From Cyclaneusma minus (lineage: Eukaryota > Ascomycota > Leotiomycetes > Marthamycetales > Marthamycetaceae): a DNA stretch of 64,000 bases. The stretch is taken from NCBI GenBank assembly GCA_037179335.1, contig JAKZHN010000013.1, positions 1,039,740-1,103,739 of the forward strand. Reading direction: 5' to 3'. The notes below the pieces were generated by a model. The model did no database searches, was not told the origin of the DNA, and worked only from the letters and a program-made list of their open reading frames with translations. A program made the position numbers and the translations under genes. Of this stretch, positions 36,158 through 46,633 are shown one piece after another (position 1 is the stretch's first letter; the number at the start of each line of letters is the position of its first letter).

Positions 36158-38329
36158 TCAGTCTACGCCATCATCTTCTCCACTGCTACTAGGACTTTGG
36201 TCTTCGCCATCTCCAGTCTCCGTTTCCTTTTTCTCAGCTCCCCCGCCCTTCACCCAGGCTGGAATATTCTCGCAGCCCGACGGGACTCTGACGCTCTCTC
36301 TCACATTGCAAGTCTTCCACAATACCTCCTTGACCTCGCTTCCCACCTGCTCAATTGAGTCGATGGCCCAAATGACGTCCAGATGTTCATACTCCTCGAT
36401 AATCTTCGTATGCACCACATCCACATGCGGCTCTCGGCCCCTTTCAAACCTTCGCATGAGCCGTCTTCCATCGACTAGGTCATCACTCCCACAAACCCAG
36501 AACGCCATTGGTGGAGCCTGCTCATTATACCAAGCAGTGCTTCCTTTCGGCCTCTTTGCGTGTTTCTTTTGAACTTCACTGCTATCTCTTCCTGCAGTAC
36601 CTCCGCCTCTTCTATTCTCTCTTTTCGTCTTGGCGTAGTAATCTTCAGCCTCGTCTTCGACGTCTTCTTGACGGCCTTCTTCTTTCGTTGATAAGATGCA
36701 TTTTTGTTTCGCGAAGCACTCGCGTCCGAGCCACCAGCGCATACTCTCGGAAGACACATATACGGGCGCGAACTGGAAAAGGCGATCGCGGATATCTCGC
36801 TCCCAACGGGTGTCAGTCCAATTGAAGAGGAAGGAGAAAACTCGATAGCCCATGGCGCCATATAATCGCCCTGGTAGAAGGCGATGCATGGTCATCATGA
36901 ACGGTATAAAAGCGTGGATGCCAAAGAAAATCCGAAAAAAGGCAGGCGAAATGACGCGCATGAACTTGAAGTACATCTTTCCTATTAAAGGCCCCGCGTA
37001 TGCTGCAGGCGCGAGCGCGCAGAATACGGTAATCTTTTCGCCCAGATCGGGCCGTTGCTCTTTGGCTAGAGCTACAAATGTTTGGGTGGTGCCCTGTGAG
37101 TGGCATATGAGGCCGAGTTTCTCAAATCCGGTTTCTAAGAGCACTCGAGATATCAGGGCTGGTAGATCCATGACGCCCATTTGGCGAATGTTCCAGGCCC
37201 ACATTCGAGGATCGGTGTAATGAAGTCGGGTGTGCTCTGGCTTGAAGCCACATCGGTTGTTTCCCAGCCATACGTCGTACCCTTGCTTGCACAGGTAGAA
37301 AGCTAGGGAGTGGTCGTCGTTGGTGCAGTATGCGCCAGCCGATTGAAGGAGTCCATGGATTAGTAGGACGGGGAACTTCGGCTTCGCATTTGTTTTCTGC
37401 CGTTCCGGAGAGTGGGGCTTGACGCCAGTGAACAATTCGGGCGGATTCAAGCCTCGCTCCTCCTCGGTCATGGGGGTGAATTCCTTGGGGTCATAAACAT
37501 GCCACAGCGTGATGATGAATCCGTCTTCCGTCTGGACTTTGAACTCCTCGATGTCAAGTCCCACTCTGCGCGCATAGTATCCCGCGTCGCAGACCAAAGG
37601 ATCCTGGCCGCCCTCTGTAGGAATATACCCCCCATTTCCGGCAGCATCGTCCTCCGCATCGTCATCCATTTTCGTCTGACTCCTTCGCTTTGAGTGTGAC
37701 TTCTTCCATGCCTCTGCTTGTTCCCTCCTCGCCTTCTTCCTACTCCGTTCCTCCTGTATAAAAGGTCGGTAATCGTCGGGATTGCGAAGAGTGATTCGTA
37801 GCCAAATATGCCGGAACATTAAAGGTATACTCGTGAAGGCCGAGCCAAGGACAATGACGCCGAGGAAAGCGAGGGAAAGGAAAAACGAGGTAGTGCGGAA
37901 GGTCATGCATTGGATGTTTCGTAACAGGGAAGGAGGGCCGTAGAGAGGCAGAGGTGGGAAGAGGGGGTTCGTTCGTGAGGGCGGCATCGCCTTGCGAAGA
38001 GAGGGCTCGCCATTCGGGGATTCGGGAGTGGTGGTGCGGTCTGTCGCCTGCAGAGGAGTCTCCTCGCTGTCTAGGTCGTCGGAGGCATGGCTCGAATTGT
38101 CGAGTTCTTCCTTCAGGGTATTGAGCTTGTTGGCTTCAGCAATTGGTACGCTGGGCAGTCTTCCCCCATCGGCCGTCACCACAATGGCATCCTGGGGAGT
38201 GATGTATTCGGCCTTCACGGCGACCGAGCCATCATTGTCGCTATCGTGGGGCGACTCGTAGGAGAGCTTTTCGGCCTGTCGCGCATATTTGATGGCAGCC
38301 AGCGGAGAGGCATGACTTCTATCGCCCAT
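36158..38329 (-). CDS. membrane-anchored alpha/beta-hydrolase lipase (steryl ester hydrolase type)
   Basis: Single-exon 723-residue protein of the acid-lipase-like family that includes yeast Yeh1, Yeh2 and Tgl1, which hydrolyse steryl esters or other neutral lipids at lipid droplets and the plasma membrane. A polar N-terminus of about 140 residues precedes one hydrophobic anchor (about 148-171). The family entry block VCDAGYYARRVGLDIEEFKV is at 247-266. VLLIHGLLQSAGAY (oxyanion region) is at 321-334, and YDVWLGNNRCGF is at 351-362. The nucleophile elbow LICHSQGTTQ places Ser at 411. A candidate acid lies in GSDDLVDG (614-621) and the catalytic His in EYEHLDVIWA (649). A low-complexity basic insert (about 550-597) and an acidic tail are extra to the core fold. 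The gene is divergent from PEX6, so co-regulation with peroxisomal lipid metabolism is possible but not shown. Confidence 0.88.
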   Translation of the reverse strand: MGDRSHASPLAAIKYARQAEKLSYESPHDSDNDGSVAVKAEYITPQDAIVVTADGGRLPSVPIAEANKLNTLKEELDNSSHASDDLDSEETPLQATDRTTTPESPNGEPSLRKAMPPSRTNPLFPPLPLYGPPSLLRNIQCMTFRTTSFFLSLAFLGVIVLGSAFTSIPLMFRHIWLRITLRNPDDYRPFIQEERSRKKARREQAEAWKKSHSKRRSQTKMDDDAEDDAAGNGGYIPTEGGQDPLVCDAGYYARRVGLDIEEFKVQTEDGFIITLWHVYDPKEFTPMTEEERGLNPPELFTGVKPHSPERQKTNAKPKFPVLLIHGLLQSAGAYCTNDDHSLAFYLCKQGYDVWLGNNRCGFKPEHTRLHYTDPRMWAWNIRQMGVMDLPALISRVLLETGFEKLGLICHSQGTTQTFVALAKEQRPDLGEKITVFCALAPAAYAGPLIGKMYFKFMRVISPAFFRIFFGIHAFIPFMMTMHRLLPGRLYGAMGYRVFSFLFNWTDTRWERDIRDRLFQFAPVYVSSESMRWWLGRECFAKQKCILSTKEEGRQEDVEDEAEDYYAKTKRENRRGGGTAGRDSSEVQKKHAKRPKGSTAWYNEQAPPMAFWVCGSDDLVDGRRLMRRFERGREPHVDVVHTKIIEEYEHLDVIWAIDSIEQVGSEVKEVLWKTCNVRESVRVPSGCENIPAWVKGGGAEKKETETGDGEDQSPSSSGEDDGVD

Positions 38330-38972
38330 GGTGGAGGGTCGAAGGTCGGCTTATCGGAGACTGACCGAGCATAGCCTTGGGTCTGTAAGTCGTGAAATAT
38401 GTACCCAATAGCTATTTAGATCGCGAGAGAGCAATTTATGTACATAAGGAGCGGCAGTGAGGCGCGGGAGAAAGCACTCAGCCGAGACTCGAATTACGGA
38501 TAGCCGCAGAGAGGAGAGGGAGGCGCAACAATCTTCGCGGACGTCGCCTCGCTGCCAAGGAGGCTGTGCCAACCGTGAATCGACAATTCCGCCGTGATAT
38601 GACGCAGCCCGCCTGAAAGAAATCCCATGTTGTGGTGTTAAACCTTGATTTCGATGCGCCGAGAATTCCAAGTGGCGTCTGCATTCGAGTGCGGCGTCCG
38701 AAGACTTGGACAGCCTCCAATTATTTGGATCAATTTAGAAATTTGGACCGAAACAATAATTCCTGCATTTAATTAGTATATACATGTACCAGTAGTATAT
38801 ACCAGTAGTTGACATTTTGGCCATCCCCGGAGACTCGGGCCGGTTAGTCAGAGCTCAAAATGCCGAGGTGCGCTAGTAGCTACCCCAGATCTCGGTCCCG
38901 CGATCATGCTCTCGGAAGCTTCAACTTTTCAACCTTGAGTTGTCCTATTTTGCAGCTTGCCATCTGAACACA
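38330..38972. promoter_or_regulatory. shared divergent promoter, lipase / PEX6
   Basis: 643 bp between the start codons of the minus-strand lipase and plus-strand PEX6. It includes an AT-rich core around 38735-38815 (ATTTAATTAGTATATACATG and repeated CAGTAGTATATAC units) and a CCCCGGAGACTCGGGCCGG block. No fatty-acid-response element of the CCTCGG type could be assigned with confidence. Confidence 0.45.
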
Positions 38973-41900
38973 ATGGCTGTTACTGAGAATGTGCTGCTGC
39001 CGCACAGCCGGAAGCGCAAACGGCGGCGCAGGCAGGACAAGCCCTCGATATCCGCGAGACTGGTGCTGGACACCCATGTGAAAGGAGATGTGGGCATACT
39101 GTCCGAGGACCTCTTCTTGGACCTGTTCTCCAAATCTCAAAATGGTGCGCCAATCAACGCGCCTCGGGCTGGCCAAGCTAATGGTTGTGTAGTATCTTTA
39201 AACGGGGAAGATTCGCCCATGTACCCCGACTTCCAACATGTTGCAATTGCACCGTGGACCCCGTCGACCTTGGTTGACGATGGAAGTTGGACCATCGTAC
39301 CCGTGAGGACTTCCAGTGCTCTGGCGCATTCTACAATACAATTCTCGCCGTCCTCTCCAGCTCTACAGCTCTTCACCCAAGCACTGCAGAGAATCTCGCC
39401 CTCGAAGCTGCTCAGTCATAGCAGAAGTGGTATCGAGGCTCGGGTCTTGGACGTGGTGCCTCTTGTGCTGGATACAATATTCGTGGAGATCGAGGATGAG
39501 CACTGCAAAAGATTGGAAAACGGCGAGGGCAAATTTCACAGCCAACATCCGCAGCGCAATGTCAACGGAGCGCCAAAGCCGGCGCATTCGCCTGGAGAGC
39601 GTCTCACCGCTGGCGTCAGGGAAGGCCTTAAGACACTGAACATTGTGCATGCGGGGGATGCTTTCGATCTGCCTCTGGCACCTCATCCTATCACGCATTT
39701 GCCTCCACCGCCCGCGAAAGTGACTCTCTGCGAGCCTGTCGCGCAGGGCGTTCTCAGTCAGCATACCAGGATTGTCGTGACAAGGCTTCGCCATCATAGC
39801 AAAGATGGCAGAAAAGCCCAATCAATATCCCTGAACCGGGGACTCGGCCAAGTTGGTGACGAAGACGATGATACTGCCAATGACCAGTTCTACTCTGCAG
39901 CCGAGGATCGCTACAAGACTGATGCTGCCGTTGAAGATGGCGCCGATGATACTGTGACCGAGACGGAGACGGAGCTCTCTGGAGCAGACAATGATGATTT
40001 ATCGGATGATTCTATGGATGAAATGATTTCTCTGCAGGTGCCAATGCTCCCCGCTAGTAACCCAAGCGGCATGTCTACAATCCAGCCGGGCTCACCCATG
40101 ACCCTCGGTCGTGGCCGAAGAACAAACGGAATCGCAACACCAGGATCTGTCTTCTCCACCATGACAGCTGCCACTCTACGGCCTGGTGGCCAGGGTGGTG
40201 GGCGATTGTTCAAAGCTCAAGGTCTTATGACTACACTGACAGAGGAACTCCTTCATCCCAAGCCAGCCCCCGAAGACGACGAAGAAGCTCGTGTGTTCGT
40301 AGATACCAAGTCTTTGACAAAGATTGGATGCTTTTCGGGCGACTGGGTTCGGATGGAAACCGCCAAGGAGCCACCTGCTGCTGGCAGTGGACTTTGGGGA
40401 CTTGGCAGTTTTGGTAATATACATGATGACGGCGATGTTGTTTGGCGGCCGGTGAAAGTGTATGGCCTTCCTGAAAACTACTCGCAAAGATCCGTGACGA
40501 AGATCCCCGGTAGCAAGCAGCCAGAGGGGAGGCGATTATCGTTTTTCGAGTCTCAAATACAGAAGGCGGCGCACCCCGTCGCGCATCTTTCTCCCATTCT
40601 ACTCGCGAATATGGAAAGTCCTCCGTATCTACGACTTTCGCCTCTAAGACGTGGTGGAAATCCAAATGTGAGATCATCGCAGTTCAAAATCACGGCTGCA
40701 TGTAGGCCACCATGTGCTCGGGAACTTCAGCTTCTAAAAATCACGACGCCTTTGGCTACAGAACGTCAATTGGAGAACTCTTGTATCGCGGCTTTGCGAC
40801 AGCACTTCAAGGAGAAGAGCAGGATTGTGAAGGCTGGAGATCTCATTGGTCTGTCAGTAGACGAAGAACTTGGGCGAACACTCTATGAACCATCTGCTAC
40901 CCCAGATGATCTCACAGCATTTGAGCTGGTTACCGGTGCATCTCTTGACAGCTCGCGGAGCAAAAGATCGAGCAAGAATGCCGGCGTAGTTTGGTTCAAG
41001 GTTGGGCATGTGTTGGGTGGGAAAGGAGATGGTGATGACCAAGTCGAAGACGAAGATGCATGGGGCGGAGTTGCTTCTATCGATCCATCTATAACTCTCA
41101 TGCGTCAATCAGGAAGTGAGAAGGCAAGATTACCTCCTGTCACCGAGAATTCATGGGAATACTATTTGCAGTTGAAGAAGGTGCCGAATTCAGGATCCGA
41201 CGACCTGGTCAAATGCATGCCACAGCTTCCTCGGGATTATGTGACACCATTGAGAAGAAGGCTTCGAGAACTCATGGCGGCTGCTACAAGTCCTCGGGCC
41301 ATCCATCTCAAGCTACCGCCTCTCGCGATTTTACTGGTGTCTACGCAAAGAAGCATCGGGAAAACGACGGTGACGAAGCGATCATGTGCTGATATTGGTC
41401 TTCATACATTCACAATTGATGCTTTTGACATTCTGAGCGAAGGGGGAGCCGGAGGAGGGGATACCAAGACAGAAGGACTGCTCAAAGCCAGGGCTGAACG
41501 AGCCATGTATTGCGGATCGCATTGCTGCGCACTTCTTATTCGACATCTCGAGGCGCTGACAGCTGATCGCATGCACATTGCCTTGAAGGAAGTCTTGGCT
41601 GAGACACGAGTGTTGGTGGCCACTACAACCCAAGTGGACAAAATCCCTGATGGTGTTCGTGGTATCTTTACGCATGAACTTGAGATGAGTGCACCGGATG
41701 AAGGAGAGCGAGAGGGAATCCTGAGAAGCATCATTGGCGATCAGGGCATTCCACTGTCAGCTGATGTCGACTTGAGTGCGGTGGCGGTCAAGACTGCAGC
41801 TTTGGTTGCGGGAGATTTGGTGGATGTCGTTGATCGCGCTCTTGTTGCTCGCCAATCTCGAGTCGAGGCTCTAGCAGCGAAGTCTACATCATATGCCATC

Positions 41901-43386
41901 GTCACCACGCGCGATGTTCTTGTTTCTGGGGGTGAAGCTGCACGGTGTCTGACCAGTGCTGACTTCACGCTTGCCGTCGACGCAGCTCGAAAGAACTTTG
42001 CTGATGCCATTGGTGCTCCGAAAATTCCGAATGTGAGCTGGAACGATGTTGGTGGTTTGACAAATGTCAAGGATGCTGTCATGGAAACCATTCAGCTTCC
42101 GCTTGAGCGACCTGAGCTATTCGCCAAGGGAATGAAGAAGCGTTCTGGAATCTTGTTCTACGGACCCCCAGGAACTGGCAAGACGCTCCTCGCAAAAGCC
42201 ATTGCTACTGAGTTTTCGTTGAATTTCTTCTCCGTCAAGGGACCTGAGTTGCTGAACATGTACATTGGTGAATCTGAAGCCAACGTACGACGGGTATTCC
42301 AGCGCGCAAGGGATGCCAGGCCATGTGTTGTGTTCTTTGATGAACTCGACTCGGTGGCTCCGAAGCGAGGCAATCAAGGTGACAGTGGTGGAGTCATGGA
42401 TCGTATTGTCTCCCAGCTGCTCGCTGAACTTGATGGAATGAGTGATGGCGAAGATGGGGGAGGTGGTGTCTTTGTCATTGGTGCTACCAATCGTCCTGAC
42501 TTGCTAGACGCTGCTTTGCTTCGACCTGGGCGATTTGATAAGATGCTTTATTTGGGAGTCAGTGATACACACGAGAAGCAACTGACAATTATGGAGGCGT
42601 TGACGAGAAAGTATGCGTTCATGCTCTCTGTTTTTCTTGCTCCCATGCCTTCATGCTCATCTCATTTGCTATATTGAGGCACCTCTTACTGACGCAATCC
42701 ACAGATTCACCTTGTCTCCGAACCTTTCTCTTCCCCGAGTAGCTTCCACACTTCCCTTCACCTATACTGGTGCAGACTTCTACGCTCTTTGTTCGGATGC
42801 CATGCTACAAGCTATCACTCGCCTAGCTTCCACCATTGACAGCAAAGTCGCTGCCATCAACAGCACTCGTTCTCAACAGTCCAAACCTCCTATATCTACG
42901 GCTTACTACTTTGATCATTACGCCACAGACGAAGATGTGCGAGTGGTGGTTGAGGAACAGGACTTCACGAAAGCAAAGATGGAGTTGGTACCTAGTGTGA
43001 GTGCGAAAGAGCTGGAACACTATGCGCGAGTGAGGAAGATGTTTGAAGGAAGTGAGATGAAGGGAAACGGGCAAGAAGCTGCGAGTAAGGACGGGAGGAC
43101 AGTGCCTGTGCCTCAGTGGGAGGGTCAGGGGCTTGCGTTGCCTCCTGTCAGAAGCGCGAGCGGGTCAAAGGGGAAGGGAAGAGCTATTTCTAGTTCAGCA
43201 TCAGAGGGCAAGGGGAAAGGAAAGGCCATTGCCGTCGACTCCGAGGAAGATAGAATTGGAGACGCATATATGGATGAAGATGGGTATGGTGCTAATGGTC
43301 GTCCACGAAAAGACAAGGGAAAGGGTAAAGGCAAGGCTGTGGACACGGGATTTGTGGAGGACGAGGATGAAGATCTATATGGCTAG
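38973..43386 (+). CDS. pex6: peroxisomal AAA ATPase PEX6
   Basis: Type II AAA+ ATPase that partners PEX1 to pull ubiquitinated PEX5 receptor out of the peroxisomal membrane. Exons 38973-42610 and 42705-43386 (94-nt intron) total 4320 nt, 1439 residues, the normal length for filamentous fungi. The start at 38973 opens MAVTENVLLPHSRKRKRRRR. The first ATPase domain is degenerate, with an imperfect Walker A ending in IGKTT (K about 797) and no acidic Walker B pair, as usual in Pex6. The second is intact: Walker A GPPGTGKT (about 1064-1071), KGPELLNMYIGESE, Walker B VVFFDELDS (D about 1123, E about 1124), and the SRH-like ATNRPDLLDAALLRPGRFD. After the intron comes FTYTGADFYALCSDAML. The C-terminus is a Lys/Gly/Ser-rich tail. 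The intron falls just after the second ATPase core and joins ALTRK to FTLSPNLSL. Confidence 0.95.
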
Positions 43387-44258
43387 ATGCCGGTGACGGA
43401 TGCACATATGTTTGACATAGTAAGATCCTGTTGTCCATGCTTCATGTATGACGAGTTCTTTTCACTGCCAAAGATACATTGATGGTGGATTTTGAAGGTA
43501 CGAAAACTGTGCGTGGGGGTGCGTTTCATACGGTTGAGTAAGGTATTGGGAGCCATGACGGAGGGACTTTCGCCCGTCTCTGGTCGCGAAGTGGTGTGGT
43601 GATGATGACTGCTGCCATGGATTCAGAAAACCACAAAGCAGGTGATTGGAAGATTCATCAGGCTGCCAACTCCCCTCCTTCAAGTAGCCTTGCAGCTCAG
43701 CATGCCCCCCACGCTCCCTGATCTCCCCCAAGGCTGTCCATTTCGTCGCATGCCAACCCAATCTTTCGTGACACAACACTAACACCTCGACCTTTCGACA
43801 TCAAACCACGATCCATGCCATCACCCAGTCCAGCTTTATTCATCGCGGCGAATCCCGAAAAAGTCATCGGCCATAAGACAATTCCGTCGATAGTAATCAG
43901 CCGTCGTCCTCAATTTTCCTTGTTCTCGCAGAAATTTGTGAGTGTGCTTACTGGGTCTCAGGGTTGTGGTGGTGGTGGCTGCTCCTCCCCCTTCTCAGGT
44001 GCGCACTGCGATGTCGCGACTTGGTGATGCATCACGACTTGATGTGATACGGGACTCACATGATTTGCCTCAGTTCCACCCACTAAGGTACCAAGATCTC
44101 CGTATGTCGGTAGAAACATTGCTGGTACCGTGGCCGCCATAACCGTGGCCATGATCGCGGCCGCCAGACTGACTTCAAAAGCCAATGCTCGCTGGGCGCA
44201 AGTCGCTGTAGCAAATTCTTGTAAGCCGCTGCCAACAGCAGCGACAGTTCGATGTCTG
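43387..44258. other. convergent intergenic region, nothing recognised
   Basis: 3' flank of PEX6 and 3' flank of the minus-strand zinc-binding protein. Short ORFs only. No repeat, RNA gene or conserved motif seen. Confidence 0.4.
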
Positions 44259-44882
44259 TCAGCCCCCTTTCTCGGTCCTCAGACATCCTAAGCACCAAAC
44301 TTCGCCATCTGCTCCTCTTTCTTCACAGCATCCGCTGCACAGCATCCGCTGACGACCTGTTCTCCAATCCCACTTATCTACGCCCTTCTCATCCTGGTAT
44401 TTCCTATCCTCCGAGGCATCATTCCCACACGGCGTCGGAGTTGTACAGCCTTGCCGAGTATCAGCTAAAGCACCAGGTATTTGTCGATCGCTATGGCTGT
44501 TTCTTTGAGCATCACCGTGATTGTCACCGTGGTCCATACACACACGCATACAGATGTAGCAAGTGCGGAGCTCGCATAAGTCGCAGTCCGCGTAGGAATC
44601 CAGGTCGCTTTTACGAGCGGGCTTGCGATGGCAGAGGTGGCATGGTATGAGGGAGATTGTTTCGGGGGTGTCTGTTGGAGCTGGGACGCTTGTTTCGAGA
44701 GGGATTGAGGTGACGATGCGCTGACGTTTGGAGTCGTGGTTTTTGGAAAGGAGGACACGGTGTTTGAGGAATTCGGCCAATTTCATGTGCGTCTGCGTGT
44801 CATTTTCGAAGGAGTCTCTTTTCCTCTTGGCTCGGGCGCTGGGGTCTTGACGGTGCTCGGGGGAGTCCGCTATCGAGGGCAT
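44259..44882 (-). CDS. Cys-rich zinc-ribbon/RING-like protein, unknown function
   Basis: 207 residues in one exon. A basic N-terminus (RAKRKRDSFENDTQTHMKLAEFLKHRVLL) containing a likely nuclear localisation signal precedes ordered Cys pairs: C81-x2-C84, C100-x2-C103, C108-x2-C111, C115, then C182-x2-C185-C186 and C197-x2-C200. This spacing suggests two or more structural zinc sites of a treble-clef or RING-like fold split by a loop of about 65 residues rich in His, Asp and Asn. The first cluster reads IPCHLCHRKPAR...DCDLCELRTCYIC and the last LCSGCC...WCLGC. The family was not identified; a fungus-specific conserved protein is likely. The frame is open upstream without an ATG, so a 5' exon is possible, although the ATG at 44882 sits in a good context (ACAATGCC). 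Confidence 0.7.
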   Translation of the reverse strand: MPSIADSPEHRQDPSARAKRKRDSFENDTQTHMKLAEFLKHRVLLSKNHDSKRQRIVTSIPLETSVPAPTDTPETISLIPCHLCHRKPARKSDLDSYADCDLCELRTCYICMRVCMDHGDNHGDAQRNSHSDRQIPGALADTRQGCTTPTPCGNDASEDRKYQDEKGVDKWDWRTGRQRMLCSGCCEERGADGEVWCLGCLRTEKGG

Positions 44883-46633
44883 TGTCGGAGCTGTTGAACG
44901 GCGCCGCGAGCTTTCCAGGGAGTGCTTCTCCAGATGATGGGTGCCCGCAGAGCGGCCGAGCTGGGGCTGTCTTGATTTGTCAGACGGTTGTTGAGATTCC
45001 AGGGTGGCTTCTCGCGGATCACGGCAGAGGCGTGGGTGTCATGGAAGTTGCTTGCAGCTCGTTGGTGTCGAGTTTGGCGATCTCGAAACATGGTATCAGT
45101 GCCTGAACCGTGCGCTTGGTCGGTACCTGCCGCGCCTAGTCCGCCGCTAGCTGTTTCCAGAAACCGGCCCCAACTCCCGTCGAAATCCATCTTGAACCTT
45201 TGATATCCACATCTCGGCCGAAAGAGCCTCACATTTCAGATCGAATGACTACCCAGCATTATTACTCGCATTGCGTCCGGACATCAAGTCTCTCAAGAAA
45301 GACCTCCCTGGTACCAAATCCTTATATTCTTCATTATGATCCAGTATCACCGGCGGTAATTATGGCTGATGTTCAATGTTTCCTCATTTGCCTAAGCCCT
45401 ACATGTAACTCTGGGCCCCTGAGGATCCCGATCCTCTTCAGGTCTGTTATCCGCGGGGTCCCTGTCAACTCTTTGAAACGAAGATGTGCTAACTTTGGGA
45501 GTTTTTGTAGAGCCAACCTTTCCAATAATGTGCGATCAACACTGCACGGCAGTACAGCTCTGAGACTCTGGTCGACAGACACACCATGTTCTGCATCACG
45601 ATGATCATGCTTTCGAAACACCAACACGAATCCACGTCAAATCGCATGAACACACTTCCTCAGACCATCGTAGATTCGCAATCACAGTCCAGGGACCAGA
45701 CCCTCATGTTGGACGAGTCATGCCCCAGGTTTCGGCAGTCAATCGAGTGCCGGGAAGCCACCGTCAATCGGAATGCGCCTACCGCGCGTCGCGCTGCCCC
45801 ACTCCACAGCCACTTCTAATTCCAACGTCCCTCTGAACGTCCGTGCCTGAGCCTCATCACGCTCTGCACTCAGGAGACTTCACGGAACGCATGGTGTCAT
45901 TCACAGACCCTCGAGGCGGCATCGAATGATTGAACGGATTCCTGTCCAGCATAGAGATCCAGAGAAGCTAAATTGTTATCTGATCATCAGATGAGAGATC
46001 AGTCATGGGCAAGGATCAAGGGACCCTTCTCGGATCAGCTTAGCTGCGACTTGGCTGAGATCCTACATCGAATTCAAGTGCTGATTCTGCCCCGAGGAAG
46101 GAGACGAACATTGAATTTCAGCAACGAGCTGGCTCCCGACAGTCTCGGAAAAATAGGTAAGCAAACATCGTAGAGTCTCTGAAACTTGCCTGTGCTTGGA
46201 GTCAACCACCAGGTCAGAAGAGCTTTCTACTGTTATGCCGTACAACGGTTAGACTAGCAACTCAAGCTTCAAAACCCTCAACCCCGGATCCATGGCCCCT
46301 GAGCGACTCTGTGGGGTCAAAAAGCTATGTTCCAGCATTTCTTGCAATCGTATTGACCCTTGCTTACATACATCCATCCCCACTGCTCCGCGTCATCAGA
46401 ACGGGACTTTGGTCTTTTGAGGCACATCACAACCTTCATTGAACCGCAAGTTGATGGCTTTAGTGATAATGAAAGGGCCGATGGACGCGCAATATGCCGT
46501 GCCGTCGTCGGGCCCAAACCTCTCAAGGTTGTCATATATCTTTTGGTGAGTCCCATCGTCAGTAAGTGCCAAGCAGTCAGTCTTTCTTTCAAAGTACACT
46601 CTTTTGTTTTCTCCGATCTGTTGTGCCTCAGCT
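44883..46633. other. intergenic region between divergent genes
   Basis: 1.75 kb between the 5' ends of the zinc-binding protein (-) and the GH3 enzyme (+). Minus- and plus-strand ORFs below 130 codons show no supported features. The last about 300 bp before 46634 should contain the beta-glucosidase promoter. Confidence 0.4.
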
